Assembly: GCA_950295325.1 (NCBI GenBank)
Contig: OX485804.1
Location: 33,358,001-33,422,000, forward strand
From: Polytrichum commune
Lineage: Eukaryota > Streptophyta > Polytrichopsida > Polytrichales > Polytrichaceae
DNA: 64,000 bases
Direction: 5' to 3'
The notes beneath the pieces are model-generated. The model saw only the letters and a program-made list of their open reading frames with translations. It did not search any database and was not told where the DNA came from. A program made the position numbers and the translations under genes. Positions 1 to 11,585 of the stretch are shown one piece after another (position 1 is the first letter of the stretch; every line of letters starts with the position of its first letter).

Positions 1-105
1 TCACAAACCCTGGGAAGCTCTTTTGGTGTCCACGCTCTTCGTCTCCGCTGCAGCGGCGTACCTCGCACATCTCCTCGCTCGCCTCCCTTCGCTTGCATTG
101 TCACC

Positions 106-1364
106 ATGTCGAACGGCGAGCTTGCATGCACCTACGCCTGCCTCATCCTCCACGATGACGGCATCCCCATCACCGTATGTCCCGCTCCACACACAAACCC
201 CTTAGGGTTTTCCTTTCCTTTTCTTGTTTTAGGGTTTCACGTGTGCTCTCGCTCGTTCTCCCTTTGCGCTGGAACTTATTTTTTTCTTCTCTTTGACTAC
301 CGAGTATGTTTTGTCCATTTATCGGTGTGAGGACTCTCTCAGAGTTACTGTGTTTACATGAGGTATGCGAAGTTTTCAATCTATCTTACTCTCCGTTTGC
401 ACGGGGACTCTGCTTCTGCTCTGCAATTGCCTAGGGTTCTGTGTTTTGTGTTTATTTATTTGCGTTTGGAATCTTCGAGAGCTAGTCTGTGTATGTGAGC
501 TCTGTTCCGTTTTTGGTGTAATTTTTCTCATTAGGTTTTTGTTTTAAGCTGTTTCTTTAGAGATCGTGAACGGGCTCTCTTTGATTTGTGCAATTTTATG
601 TTTTTGAGTGTTGTATTCATAATTAGTTGTTTTCTGTGACAGGCTGACAAGATTGCGACTTTAGTTAAAGCCGCTGGCGTCCAAGTGGAGGGCTACTGGC
701 CTGGTCTTTTCGCCAAGTTGTGCGAGAAGAGAAGTGTAGAAGACTTGATCACCAATGTTGGAAGTGGTAAGTTTATAAAAACCTCAATGCGATGTTGGGG
801 GTGGGATCTTCATTTGAATCATCTGTATTTTGGCGTGTTTGAGGCTCAACGTTAGAAATAAACAAGCAATCAGATGGGAATATCCTCACTAGAATCTGAG
901 AGAGGCCACAAATTACTGTATTTTTTCTTCAAAATGTGTGCCAATCTCTAAATACGTAAACAATCACACCGGCTATTTCCTTCATTGACTGATGAATTCT
1001 AATCATCAGGAGGCGGCGGTGCCGTTTCCGTGAGTGCTGCACCCTCTGCCGGTGGTGCCGCTGCTGTCGCAGAGGCTCCCAAGGAGGAAGAGAAGAAGGT
1101 ACGCATAATAACTATTTCTTTTCTTATAAAGTGTTTTGGCAACGTTCAATCAGGAGTCACAATAGCATTTAATATCAATGCTATACATGTTAATGTCAGA
1201 AATGTGTCAGGTGGACATGGGTCTTGCGTCTTTATTGTTCCTCTTGATAAGTTAGGTGAGTTCGAATCTGGAACTGGATGGGAATTCATACAATTACATC
1301 GTGTGTGCAGGAGGAGCCAAAGGAGGAGAGCGACGATGACATGGGTTTCAGCTTGTTCGACTAG
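106..1364 (+). CDS. RPP1: 60S acidic ribosomal protein P1, four exons
   Basis: P1 pairs with P2 and binds P0 to form the lateral stalk of the large ribosomal subunit, which recruits and activates translation GTPases in the cytosol. I read four coding exons: 106-174, 643-766, 1010-1098 and 1311-1364. All introns are GT-AG and the reading phases agree, giving 111 residues, normal for the family. Residues 1-65 are the helical dimerisation domain, starting [20 protein letters not shown] Gly/Ala-rich hinge follows, then an acidic [15 protein letters not shown] stretch and the diagnostic end MGFSLFD that contacts elongation factors. The start is the first ATG after a CACC context and matches the family N-terminus. 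No other gene is close enough to share control. The call is secure. Confidence 0.96.
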
Positions 1365-3163
1365 GGTTTCTCTCATGAGTGGAATAGGCTGTCTATGATG
1401 ATTGGACCTGTCCTGGCTGTAGCTTTTTCAATTTAGGAGTTTTAACTACAAATTAAAATATTTCTCAAGGCATCGTGTGTCAATGGGCACTTACTGGATT
1501 GAACAGCTCTCTTCTCGCTTTGATAGAGTCTGTCTTTGCCATGGTTACACACTCCAGGATGCATGTGAGTAAGAAGTGCGTCCTCCACTGCTTTCTTCGT
1601 TGCTTCAAATGCGATTCAGGTATCCGTATATCTTGTGGGGATTCTGGAGAAGAGCGCTTGTTATGAGGTTGTACCTTCGTCCGACTTCATCGAAGTGTTT
1701 CTGTTTACGATCGTTTCAGAAAGGCTTTAATATCAGGGCGGCACTTAGGCCACCTGAAGCTGCTGGACTTGCAGCTATGGATTGGCTCTGAATTGCTTAA
1801 GCAAGAATGGGGCAAGCAAGTAGTGAACCCTCACAACGTAGTTTTATGTGCTGGAAGCTGTCCCCAGAGTGCCAGTGCTGAGAAGAAACTTCTCATTGAG
1901 CTATCACTGCATGCAGTACAAGGGGATTTCATTGAAATGCAGGTTGAGAAGTGAATCAGAGCACATTTTGCACTGGAGAAGTTCTCTCTAACGCGGAAAG
2001 ACTGGCAGTTTTCAGAATACTCCTCATTCTACACTCTTCACTGACTACCACTAATTAGCCTTCATCTTCTCGTGTCAACAAATAAACTCGCTAAAACAAC
2101 GATAGTGCGTGCATCGTTATTAACACTTGGAAGTGGTGGTTCATATTGTCGTTGTGGATGTTACCTCTTTCTCTCCTTCTACTCACAGCTATGTAGTATT
2201 GCTGTCCGCGGGTGTAGGGTTTAGGGTTCATTCGACACCTTCGAGGGTTGAGCAGACATCTTTAAACATGATTGTGAGAGATATGATTGCACATGATCTT
2301 TTGGATCGAGATTGATGCGAGAACGTAATCGGAAGCCTAATCGTGGGAATACCGATTTACAAGTTTTATACTTGTAACATGGAACAGACACCAACGTTCA
2401 TGTGTAATGTGTTCATGCTTGAATACCTCTAAATGGAAGCACTGGGTGCAAGGTTTTGGGATCTTCCATGGGAAGGATGGAATCTTGTTGCCCTTTAGAA
2501 CACGAAATATACCTATTACCATGGGCGAAAGTAACTTTCTAGAGTCCACACTAATTCTCATAGAGATAATTAATGTGGGCCACATTAAGTTCCAACCCAC
2601 GCTAAACCTCCAGTAGAAAAGTTAGCCTGGGCGACACTAAATTGTTTCTATAGAAAATTAATGTTGGTTATTATATCTTGTCAAGATATTTTAGTTGTTC
2701 TGCACTCTGGGTGGGGCCGGGAATACGCTAAATTTTATTCGGAATTATACTCTTTGTATTCTCACAGCAGTGGATTCACTGGATTGCACTGGCAGATTCA
2801 AGCGCTGAAATTCTTGGGTGTAACAGTGAGCTGAACAATGGCATGGCGTTACTTTATATTCAATGTGTTGGTTGGAAGTCTTCATGAAGGCTTTGGGTCT
2901 TGGACCCACATTAACTCCACCTTGGCTAGGAATTTAGTGGCCCATGCTTATTATTTCCATGCTAATTTCTCACCCACACTAACAGGACTATTTGGTGTAG
3001 TTTTCATGAAAGAAAAAATGCTAGCCTCCGGAATGCGTACTATTTCAGGGCTTTCAATGCTGGATGTATAGTAATTCCCTCTCTCTCTCTGCTTCAAAGA
3101 CCTGAACCACTACAGTCCAAGTCATGTCACATGTGAGATGAATTTGGCGGCGACAAATCTATA
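1365..3163. other. P1 3' region and spacer, no gene seen
   Basis: The P1 3' untranslated region probably ends within about 150 bases of the stop. The rest has only short frames without family resemblance. Two blocks at about 2,560-2,600 and 2,900-2,990 share words such as 'cccacactaa' or 'cccacattaa' and look like remnants of short repeats. I see no convincing exon. Confidence 0.5.
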
Positions 3164-3667
3164 GGGCCACTTCACACACGAGATGGGAGCCCGTGACCAT
3201 TACACTTCAAGCACTCTAATTGGTGGAAATGGCGGAGCCGGTCCAAGTTCGCTTCACACTACGCTTGAGGGACCAACGGAGTATATATGTGAATGCAAGA
3301 CAGATGTCAAGTCTACATGGGTTCCTCCATGACATCAAATGGATCATGTTTCATGCTCACTTGGACTATTTTCAAAAACCACCTCTTGGAGGTAGGCCTA
3401 ACACAAAACCAGGAGACCATGGCACTCCGAACGTTCACAACCGTTCGTTTATTCTATTTTTATCATGTGTGAGGACCCGCGTGAAGAGAAATTCATTGAA
3501 ATAACATTTGGTTAAGAACACGGTCACATACGACTTCACACTACGCTTGAGGATCCTTGACCACACTACATGATTTTGGCGGTGTGTCGGGACGGCCTTT
3601 GGACACTTTTCTTTTGGGCCCTCACGACTTGATGGTCACGGCTCTTGGCTCGAGTGTGAGGGGGCCT
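3164..3667 (+). mobile_element. PIF/Harbinger-like MITE, copy 1
   Basis: This 504-bp non-coding element begins GGGCCACTTCACACACGAG and ends in an imperfect inverted copy, with both arms sharing a subterminal CCGTGACCAT block. A copy in the opposite orientation lies at 42,363-42,862. The flanks are ATA on the left and TTA on the right, consistent with a three-base TTA target duplication that has lost one base. G-rich termini and a TTA target are typical of PIF/Harbinger (Tourist) MITEs. It encodes no transposase. Confidence 0.8.
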
Positions 3668-4656
3668 TTAGTTCTATGAAGGATGATTGAGACGTATGCA
3701 ATAATTCTCTCTAGCCCGCATTCATGAGGAGCATGCATGGCTCAGAGTTCACTATATGAGTTTGTGAAGAATGAAGACTGGACAGAAGAGACAGAAATGG
3801 TTGATAATATGATAGCACTGGTGTGAAGACATTCATCCTGGAGTCAGTCAATCATATTATTCATTACTGACATACTCATGAGATCATTCAACTCTGCCTG
3901 TGTGAGCATAAGGTGTGTGGGTGCTAGTTGGTTCATTTTTCATGTGGTTCCACTTCTACCAATTAGATTTACACAACACAACTAGTTGTGTTGCATTAGT
4001 AAATTTACAATGAAACATATGCAAAAATCAGATTGAAAATCGGACCTCCCCTTGTTTAGTTATGAATGTCATAAGTGTATGTTTGTTGATCTCTTAATTA
4101 GATGTATAGGTTACATAGGTCCTTCCAATTGTGTTCACTATTGATGTAGAGTAGTATTACTATTTGAAGATGTAGTCCAATCTATTTTAAACATGCGTTT
4201 TTATGATGTTTGCTCTTTGATCCTCACCCAACCACACACCAATCAAATCTATGGGTCCAATTAAGAAAACAAGCCACTTAAGATCCATCTAACTTAGTAG
4301 TTTGGCAACATCCAAGTCTTCTTACAATCATTTTTACTTGGTTTCCGTGCAAGTGGTATGTAAATAATCTCCAATATATTTGTCCTTGATATATTGGGGC
4401 TAGGAATTGTGGTAAACTCATCCATTGCAGAGGTGAGAACATAATGAAATAAATTATAACTTGCAAATGACTTTTTCTAGATTTATGACCCCCTAAATAG
4501 CATTAGAGACCCCAAATTAGTCCAGTGAAATCTAGTGTGAATGAAATGTTCTCAAATTTGTAGATGTTATATCACCTAAAGGCACAATATTAGGCTATCA
4601 TGAAACATGTGTGGAGTTGGCTTAAAACTCAAATTGGCGCATCATTGTGAAGTAAA
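3668..4656. other. spacer, no gene seen
   Basis: AT-rich sequence with many stops in all frames. I see no exon, RNA gene or clear repeat. Confidence 0.4.
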
Positions 4657-5681
4657 CTCAATATTGTATTGAGTTTCACTTATTATTTGGAATTACGCAA
4701 TGTTGTGACTATTTAATACTTGGTACCTTATATGGGAGTGCTATTAATTAACTCACCTAATTGGTAAATAGTTTAGGACATAAAATTCTTAAAGAAGACA
4801 AGTCAACACAAGGCCTAACTTTACTAATAAAAGAAATTACACACTAATTCTTTGTCATGGACATATATCCACGTGAAAACATTTATTGCCCCTCCACTTG
4901 CTCCAACTATTCCTACACTTGTGCGTGCATGTCTAGTCAACAATGACTCCTCCATCCAACTACTTGCAACATATTTCTAAAACACACAAGCGAATTCTCG
5001 TCCACGAACCAAATCACCTTTGTCCACAACTTCTCCTCTTCCTCAACATGTGAGCCACATGCATGCTTGGAGGCATGTTGTTGCACTAAGTATCGCTTAC
5101 CCACAAAATAAGTATACAAGCATTGTCTTGCTCCAATAACTACAACCGCAATTGGAAAATGGTGAAAGAACACCTTTGCCTCTCCGTTGAGCATAATGGA
5201 AGTGAACAACCATAGTGAAATATAAGAAAAAATAATGCCGAAATAAGCATAGACAAAACATAAATAATGCATTGTGATGATGACCATGCCATACATTGAC
5301 ACAAAATAAACAACGATGTCCTTGACCAGTCAGCCTCCCCCCTTCTACAGAGACCAACCTTGGCAACTTCTATTATGAGAGTGTACCAACAGTTGACACC
5401 TATACGCTTGTCAAGATTGACAACCATAAATCTTTCCAACCCCCCTCTTGGTCAATGGCCTTATTCGTTTCCCCAAATAAACCACTATGTATTTTTCAAG
5501 TAATCGATGCCAAAACACACTACTTATTTGTAAACCTACTTTCTGACAAACAAATGTTAAATTGGTTGTTTGAACATTATAGGACATTAACATCTTCAGT
5601 TGGCAAAAAAAATTGCATCAATATTAAAAAAGGTTATAGCGTTGCATAATTCCAAAGAGTAAGTGACACTAATACAATATT
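4657..5681. mobile_element. non-autonomous element with about 45-bp terminal inverted repeats
   Basis: The left arm (about 4,657-4,703) reads TCAATATTGTATTGAGTTTC and continues through a TTATTTGGAATTACGCAATG block. The right arm (about 5,639-5,683) is its inverted copy with roughly 80% identity by eye. The roughly 1-kb interior holds overlapping frames of up to about 120 codons on the minus strand, but none resembles a transposase. Related arms enclose only about 205 bp at 6,561-6,764, which suggests a family of internally deleted derivatives. Confidence 0.6.
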
Positions 5682-5836
5682 TACGATAGTCACTTTTGCT
5701 CAACCTGGTTCGATCCTTGCAACTCAACCTTTATTATACTATGGGGGGCAAGACCAACATCATTTTTGCTCGATCTATATCAAAATCTCCAACTTAGTAA
5801 ACCCAAAGATCAAGGAGGGAGTTTTATTAGGGTGGA

Positions 5837-6122
5837 TTTACACTAGGATCCAAGATCAAAGAGATTGAGCGATCTAGTTGGTACAGAGCATAATTTGGGA
5901 CTCTAAGAGTTCGCACAAAGGTTCGAGTCCAAGGTAGGGACGACATTGATGTGGCATTACTTTTCCACCAAATCTTGGCAGCCCCATTCAAGAAAATATT
6001 ACCAATATGTAGTTTGAGAAATTAATCTTCAAGCTTGGGTCCAATCTTGAGTTCGAAACCAAGGTTCATGAGGGGTGTTTCGGACCCCAAGCTTCTTGGA
6101 CTTGGATCTTCATGTAAATCCA
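5837..6122 (+). repeat. dispersed repeat with tRNA-like segment (SINE-like), copy 1
   Basis: The repeat starts TTTACACTAGGATCC and ends near TTCATGTAAATCC, so the ends are weakly inverted. A diverged copy lies on the minus strand at 7,785-7,997. This copy has about 80 extra bases with RNA polymerase III-like signals: an A-box-like TCTAGTTGGTACAGAGC at 5,873-5,889 and a near-perfect B-box GGTTCGAGTCC at 5,920-5,930. That is the layout of a tRNA-derived SINE head. The region does not fold as a full tRNA by eye, so it is not called a tRNA gene. Confidence 0.5.
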
Positions 6123-6560
6123 TCCATGTGATCTATGGATTCTTTGTGCTTTGGGGGGCCATTGAACCCCTTGATCCAATGTGAGGGATTTAGTACTCAG
6201 TACCATTGTGGTGCCTAACTCTTTACCACTTGATAACAAATGCATCGATATCTTTGGTCTACAACATCATGGTCGTGGAGTGAAGGTAGTGAATGGACAT
6301 CACATGTCAACATAAAACACGTTGATGTTCCTTTTTCTTCTTTCTTGATTTACAACATCCACCGCAATGGATGAGAAATGAGGATATTTCAAATCTAGTT
6401 ACAAATCAATTAATTGAATTGAAAAAAGAAGCAATTCAGATTTGAGACATTAGGTAAAAAACTAGCCAACCTTAAAGAACGCAAAGAATGCCATATATAG
6501 CTAAAAAAATATAACATAATCAATAGAATTTTAAGTATGGTCTTCTTTAGAAGACTACAT

Positions 6561-6764
6561 TAAATATTGTATTTAGTGTCACTCACTATTTGAAATTATG
6601 AAATGTTAGATTTATTAATAGTTTATATATATCATATTTTTCCACACAAATGTCAAAGTGGTTGTAGAACACTACCAACTTTACTTGATAGATATTACAT
6701 CAACAACAAAAAGATTTAGCATTGTGTAACTCCAAATAGTAAGTGACAGTAAATATCTTATTTA
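6561..6764. mobile_element. short MITE sharing arms with the 4,657 element
   Basis: The left arm reads TAAATATTGTATTTAGTGTC, then a CACTATTTGAAATTATG block. The right arm at 6,719-6,764 is its inverted copy, with a GTAACTCCAAATAGTAAGTG core. The arms match those of the 1-kb element at 4,657-5,681. The interior of about 110 bp has no coding capacity. Confidence 0.6.
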
Positions 6765-7448
6765 GTCAATAATGGTCTTAGTTGGTTGTGTTTAAATTCT
6801 CCACATTGCATTCTCATTATTTGAGCATATTGGGCAGCTTTGAGTTTGCCACATATGATCCTAAGTCCAACAACTTATAGCCATATACCCAATAAGCCTA
6901 GTTTCAATATCTATGTACTAAATTTCTCGAAACCTTATCAAGGCAAATGCCGATGCTTGACTTTGACAACACATGACATATTTGTATATATTTTAAATGC
7001 TACAACACGCTCTCAAGTCATGGTCTCTTGCACACACGAGGCACATAAGGTAGACGTGTCTTATTCCAATGACTCCAAATATGGAATATCTACTTCAAGG
7101 TTGATGTATGGCAGTCAACAAGTGAGAGAGAGCAAGAGAGAGAGAGAACCAACCACCTCTGTTGGTGGGAAGGAAGGACACTTCAATCTCATAAAAGTAT
7201 CCACTTAAGATACGTGTATTGTAAGGTATATATCAACATTGAATGGATACACTGAATTCAAATGTCGAGTCATGGACAACCCTCTTAGATTCTTGTCACA
7301 TACAACCTTAAGTGGGTCCCTTGCGCATATTAGGGTTAGAATTGTCTTCGGCAGAAGTTTGGGCGCGGGCCATCAAGGCACCCATTCCATATTAGGTAGA
7401 TGTACCTAAATGCAAAATAGAAATAGCACAAGCACCTATTTGGAATGG

Positions 7449-7665
7449 TATATAGTTAAGTGTGGACCTAAAAACGGACACCAAAAGACACATGTTTAAA
7501 CATGATGGACCATGGGCTCAAAACATACTAGCTATTTTAGATCAGCATGATTGGGGGGGGGGGGGGGACCTATATGAGTGCTCCATGAGCACATGAATTT
7601 TTGCTTTTATAATGAATTAGATATCCATATGAGCTCCAAACACTATGAGGCAAAAAGGCTATGGA
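7449..7665 (+). repeat. dispersed repeat family R3, copy 1
   Basis: Ordered words such as GTGTGGACCTAAAAAC, AAAAGACACATGTT and CATATGAGCTCCAAA recur in the same order at 38,635-38,830 and 39,318-39,545. The copies differ most at a G-run: G15 here at 7,553-7,567, G7 in copy 2 and G5 in copy 3. No coding potential; the class of element is unknown. Confidence 0.6.
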
Positions 7666-7784
7666 TTATATTTGAATTTGCTAATCTTGTCACCTTACTT
7701 GCAACGAGTTCCATATCCTATGAGAAATTGGTGTAGGGAGAAAAATATCGAAATAACACAAGTCAACCTTATGATGGGTTTGCA

Positions 7785-7997
7785 TTAGGGTATGGGTCCG
7801 AAAAACTCGGAGTTTGAAACACCCCTTAGTGGGCATTGCTTTCAGACTCAAGATGGGACCCAAGTTGGAAGATTGATTTCTCAAACTAGGAGGCGTATTT
7901 TTTCCAATGGGAAGTCGGGACTGTTGAGATTTGGTAGCAAAGCGATGCCACATGAGTACATTTTATTTTTTCCATACCTTGGACCCAAACCCTAGTG
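7785..7997 (-). repeat. SINE-like dispersed repeat, copy 2, lacking the tRNA-like part
   Basis: Read on the minus strand, it aligns with 5,837-6,122: TTTACACTAGG, GTCCAAGGTA, GATGTGGCAT, CCAAATCT, AGTTTGAGAAAT and TTGGGTCC occur in the same order. It lacks the roughly 70 bases that carry the A-box-like sequence in copy 1. Confidence 0.55.
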
Positions 7998-8163
7998 TAA
8001 TATCCTTGAGTCCGTATTTTGCTTTTAATTAATAGGGTCGCTCAATTTTGGAGTTTCCTTGGTCCCCCAATCATGTTGACTATCGAGCCTAGCCATTATA
8101 CTACTTAGTCCACTAGATAGGCCTAGTTGACAGGCCTTGTACAATAGTCCACACTAGCCAGAC

Positions 8164-8172
8164 CTATATAAG
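8164..8172 (+). promoter_or_regulatory. candidate TATA box upstream of the FAAH gene
   Basis: CTATATAAG stands in a GC-moderate context about 3.4 kb before the FAAH start codon. A transcript starting near 8,195 could splice from the GTAAGC donor near 8,490 to the leader just before 11,586. This is inference; no untranslated exon can be proved from sequence. Confidence 0.25.
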
Positions 8173-8616
8173 ATTATTAGTGTTGCTCGTCTCGCAATCG
8201 TGTGAGCAGTGAGCACGAACTTGAGACACTTGGTCTCCACCACCAAAAGGCCTGTGACGATCAACAAACCTCAAATTTGATGCGACGAAGATTTTGGCAA
8301 TCGCATGTAGGTATCTCGAAGATTGTGAGGGGGATCTGAAGATTCGGAGCCCTGTGTCCGCCCTGTTGCAGCTCTGCTCTTTCGTGGTTTGGAAGCTTGT
8401 TGTCGGACTCCACGGAGCTACAAGTCGATGAGGAATTTGGCGCTCCGTTCAATTTGTTTCCAGTTTCCTCTATTTCGGAAGGCTCACGACGTAAGCACTC
8501 ACTCATTGCTAAGTCGTCAAGGCGTTTTCTCTGCCATTTGTGTGCTTTATGTTGTAAGACTTGTGTGAGCTTTTTACGGATTCTGGCCTCACCTCACTAG
8601 TGTTTGTCCGATTGTG

Positions 8617-9590
8617 TTAAGGCTGTCCGAGTAGTTTTCTCTTTTCATTTATCTCCGCACCGGACGGAAGGATGCAATAATTGTTGTCTTGTTAAGTTGC
8701 AGAGCAAGAGATGTAGATTTTCCTCTTATCTTAAAAGAGGCTCACCAGTTGCTTTGTAAGGTATGGTTTATGCCATTGTGTGAAAGCGTGTTAATCTATT
8801 GCCTTCGTCGGATGTCGATTGTTGCGATTCTGATCTTTTGGAGCGTGTTATACATTGGCATGGTTGTATTCGAACCTTAGCATGAGAGTTGAGTGCAGCT
8901 GTCCCGGTTCTTTCTTGCATTTGGAGTAGTTTGTTTATTGAAGTGCAATTGTGGACGCTGTTTGTTCCTCGCTTAGTTTTCCAATTGTGCACGCAAACGT
9001 TTTGAGGCCGGGGAGTTGAACTTAAAATAAAAATTCTTCGGGTGGCAAACTCGGTGGAATGTGATTAATGCTCACTAGATAAGTGTTGACTTTAGAGTTT
9101 AGGCTGTCCGAGTAGTTTTTCCTTTGTGTTTCTGTATGCACCGGACGCAAGGCTGCAATAATTACTATCTTGTAAAGTAGCAGAGCAAGGGATGTCAATT
9201 TTCACCTTTAAGCGGCTCACCGGTTGCTTTGTGTAAGTAATGGTTTATGCCGTTCTGTTTAAAAATGTGTTGATCTAGTGCCTTCATCGATTGTTGATTG
9301 TTGCGTTTCTGATCTTTGGAACGATTTATTCATTGGCAAGGTTGTATTCGAACCTCAGGATGACAGTAAAATTTAACTCTCTCCCGTTCTTGCATATGGA
9401 GAAGTTTGTTCGTTGAAGTGCAATTGTTGAGACCGTTCGGTCCACGCTTTGTGTTCCAATTGTCCACGCAAACTTTTCTATTCTAAGTTTAGGAGGCCGG
9501 GGAGCTCAACTTAAAATTAAAATTCCTCTGTTACGTTCTCTGGTGGTAAACCTCGGCAGAATGTGAGAGACTGTGCTCATTAGATTAGAA
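8617..9590 (+). repeat. 481-bp direct tandem duplication
   Basis: The block from 8,621 (GGCTGTCCGAGTAGTTTT) repeats from 9,102 with the order GCACCGGACG, GCAATAATT, GCAGAGCAAG, TGATCTTTGGA-like, GGCCGGGGAG and GGTGGTAAA kept. The copies have diverged by substitutions and small gaps, so the duplication is not recent. Neither copy codes for a recognisable protein. It lies in what is probably the FAAH promoter or first-intron region. Confidence 0.75.
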
Positions 9591-11585
9591 TATCATCATG
9601 GACTTTTCTGTACATGACAAACTGTCAGTCCGTGTGCTCACCGAGACGTGAACAATGGTACGTAAACTTTGTACATAGAGCTCATTCTAATACCTTGTGA
9701 TACTTTGTCTGACAGTTTGAAACATCAACAACTGTTGGGCGTTATTCATATTGCCCTTTCCCTCTGGTAGACACCTCGTTGTTGTTTTCTGGCTTTTCTG
9801 TGGACCTCTAGAGGATGGCGACGCCGTCCAGCAACAAATTAAGCGCTTCGCCGAAATGGCTCTAGGAACTGCTCACATCATCCTTTATCAACAGAATATA
9901 ATCATCCTGTCTAGCATACCGCCGGTAACAGTATTCTAAAGATTCGAAAATCATGTATGCCAACTCGCTTTCAATCAGAGTTCTATTTCGTTACGTTGTA
10001 GTGGCCAACCTAAAAAGTTCTTATTGCTTACTTTGCTCGCAAATTGTGTGCTGTAGTTTTGTTTATTCCTCTCGATTGCTTTTCTCAACCTTGAAAGCTT
10101 ACGAGATTATGGTGAGCCATCATAGCTTTAGATTTTTGTTACCACCTTTATGTACATGTATCTCCCTTGGTTCTTTCGCTTAAGGATACAGCTCGTTCCT
10201 CTCCAGAAGGGGACCGACTCAGGACGTAAACCAAAGGTTACGTTCGAAACCTCTTTTCCTGCGGTCCGAAATCTCAACTCGGAATACTCTGATTCGTCAA
10301 GCATCCATTTATTTCTTCCAGCCTGGAACGTGGTGTTTCGCTTCCACTCTCTCTCTTCGTCTGCTCTCCTGATTCAAACAGTCGTCCCCTGCTCCTTCTG
10401 CATTGTTACTCATTCAGGGATGCTGAATCCATTCAATTCGCCATCTAACGACCAGCAACAACCTTATACAACCTTATACAACCTGGTACAGTGGATTACA
10501 ATGCACTAAAGCTTGTCATCGAAGAGAGTCTTGTAGAATTCCCGAGAAATGCAGAAAGTTGAACCACCTGGGAGGTGGTCAACCTTCCTTGGACTAAACT
10601 GAACTGGAATTGATTAGAAGTAAGATTTTTCTTTGCAGGAACAGCCTGTATGAACGGCTAAGAAGGCAATGAAAAGTTCATCCCGCTTATGCACTGAGGG
10701 ATTACGCAATAGGCTTCAATGTATATAATCAGTTGTATAAGGAAAATCTGAAAGAATGTCAAAATTCTTTGTGAAGGAATGTACCATTTTCCAACTATTT
10801 TATAAAACTTAGGCAAACTAAAAACATGTAACGTTAGGTTTGCAAATCTTTCAAGTATTCTACAGCTCTTCTCTTCCTCTTAACGTCATCGTACTGTCCA
10901 AGTCGAAGCTCCCAAGGGTTCTCAAAAGTTGGCTGACATATAAATACTTGTGAAAGTAGTATGGTAGAACGAGATGTTGGTCATTCATTATAGATCTCTA
11001 ATATATCATGTCTGTAGAATATCGAGGCAAGTCACGCCGGTGAGGTCATGCCGGACCCGTTGTTCTAGCTTCTCGTATCCTGCACTCGGTGTCCCTGATG
11101 ATTCTGTTTTTGTCTTTGGTGAGAATCAAGGGCGGGTTGGTTTAATTGGGGGTAAATGAACCGCTGAGAGATCAAGAGATTGTGTGAAGTTAGTGGCCTT
11201 GTTTTGAATAGAGTGAAGGATCAAGAATTGATCAGTTTCTTCTGTCCACCCTGTTAGTCTTCTCTCATATCAGTTGGTCTTTGAATGTATTCCGCACACC
11301 TTTGATTCAGGCAGTATTTGTCTTCTAATTGCATACAAGCATAATTAAATTCCCGAGCTGGTAGTGGAAGTTTGCTCCATCTGAGAAATTCTTTGAATTC
11401 TTGATCTGGAAGTCAACCTAAACCACTTCATTTATGCACGGGTCTCTAAAATTCACCGTCCTTGTAAGTACATTGTTATTGATTGCGGTGTGCGCTTGAC
11501 TTCTAAGATCTCTTTGTAATCTAATGCACTGCCCTGCAGAGGTTCTGAAGTTCACTTGTTGGCAAGATTTTAAAATCCAGTCACG
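9591..11585. other. region upstream of FAAH, no coding exon recognised
   Basis: Several frames of 60-119 codons occur, for example 10,150-10,509, but none resembles a known family and composition is like the surrounding introns. The stretch may hold leader introns of FAAH. Confidence 0.35.

Noticed and set aside
4937-5439. Three overlapping minus-strand frames of 89-121 codons
   Set aside because: They lie inside a non-autonomous element, overlap each other in different frames and match no transposase.
5867-5942. Functional tRNA gene
   Set aside because: A and B box words are present but acceptor, D and anticodon stems do not pair convincingly, and the segment belongs to a dispersed repeat.
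10150-10509. Plus-strand frame of 119 codons upstream of FAAH
   Set aside because: No family resemblance, intron-like composition and no supporting signals beyond chance openness.
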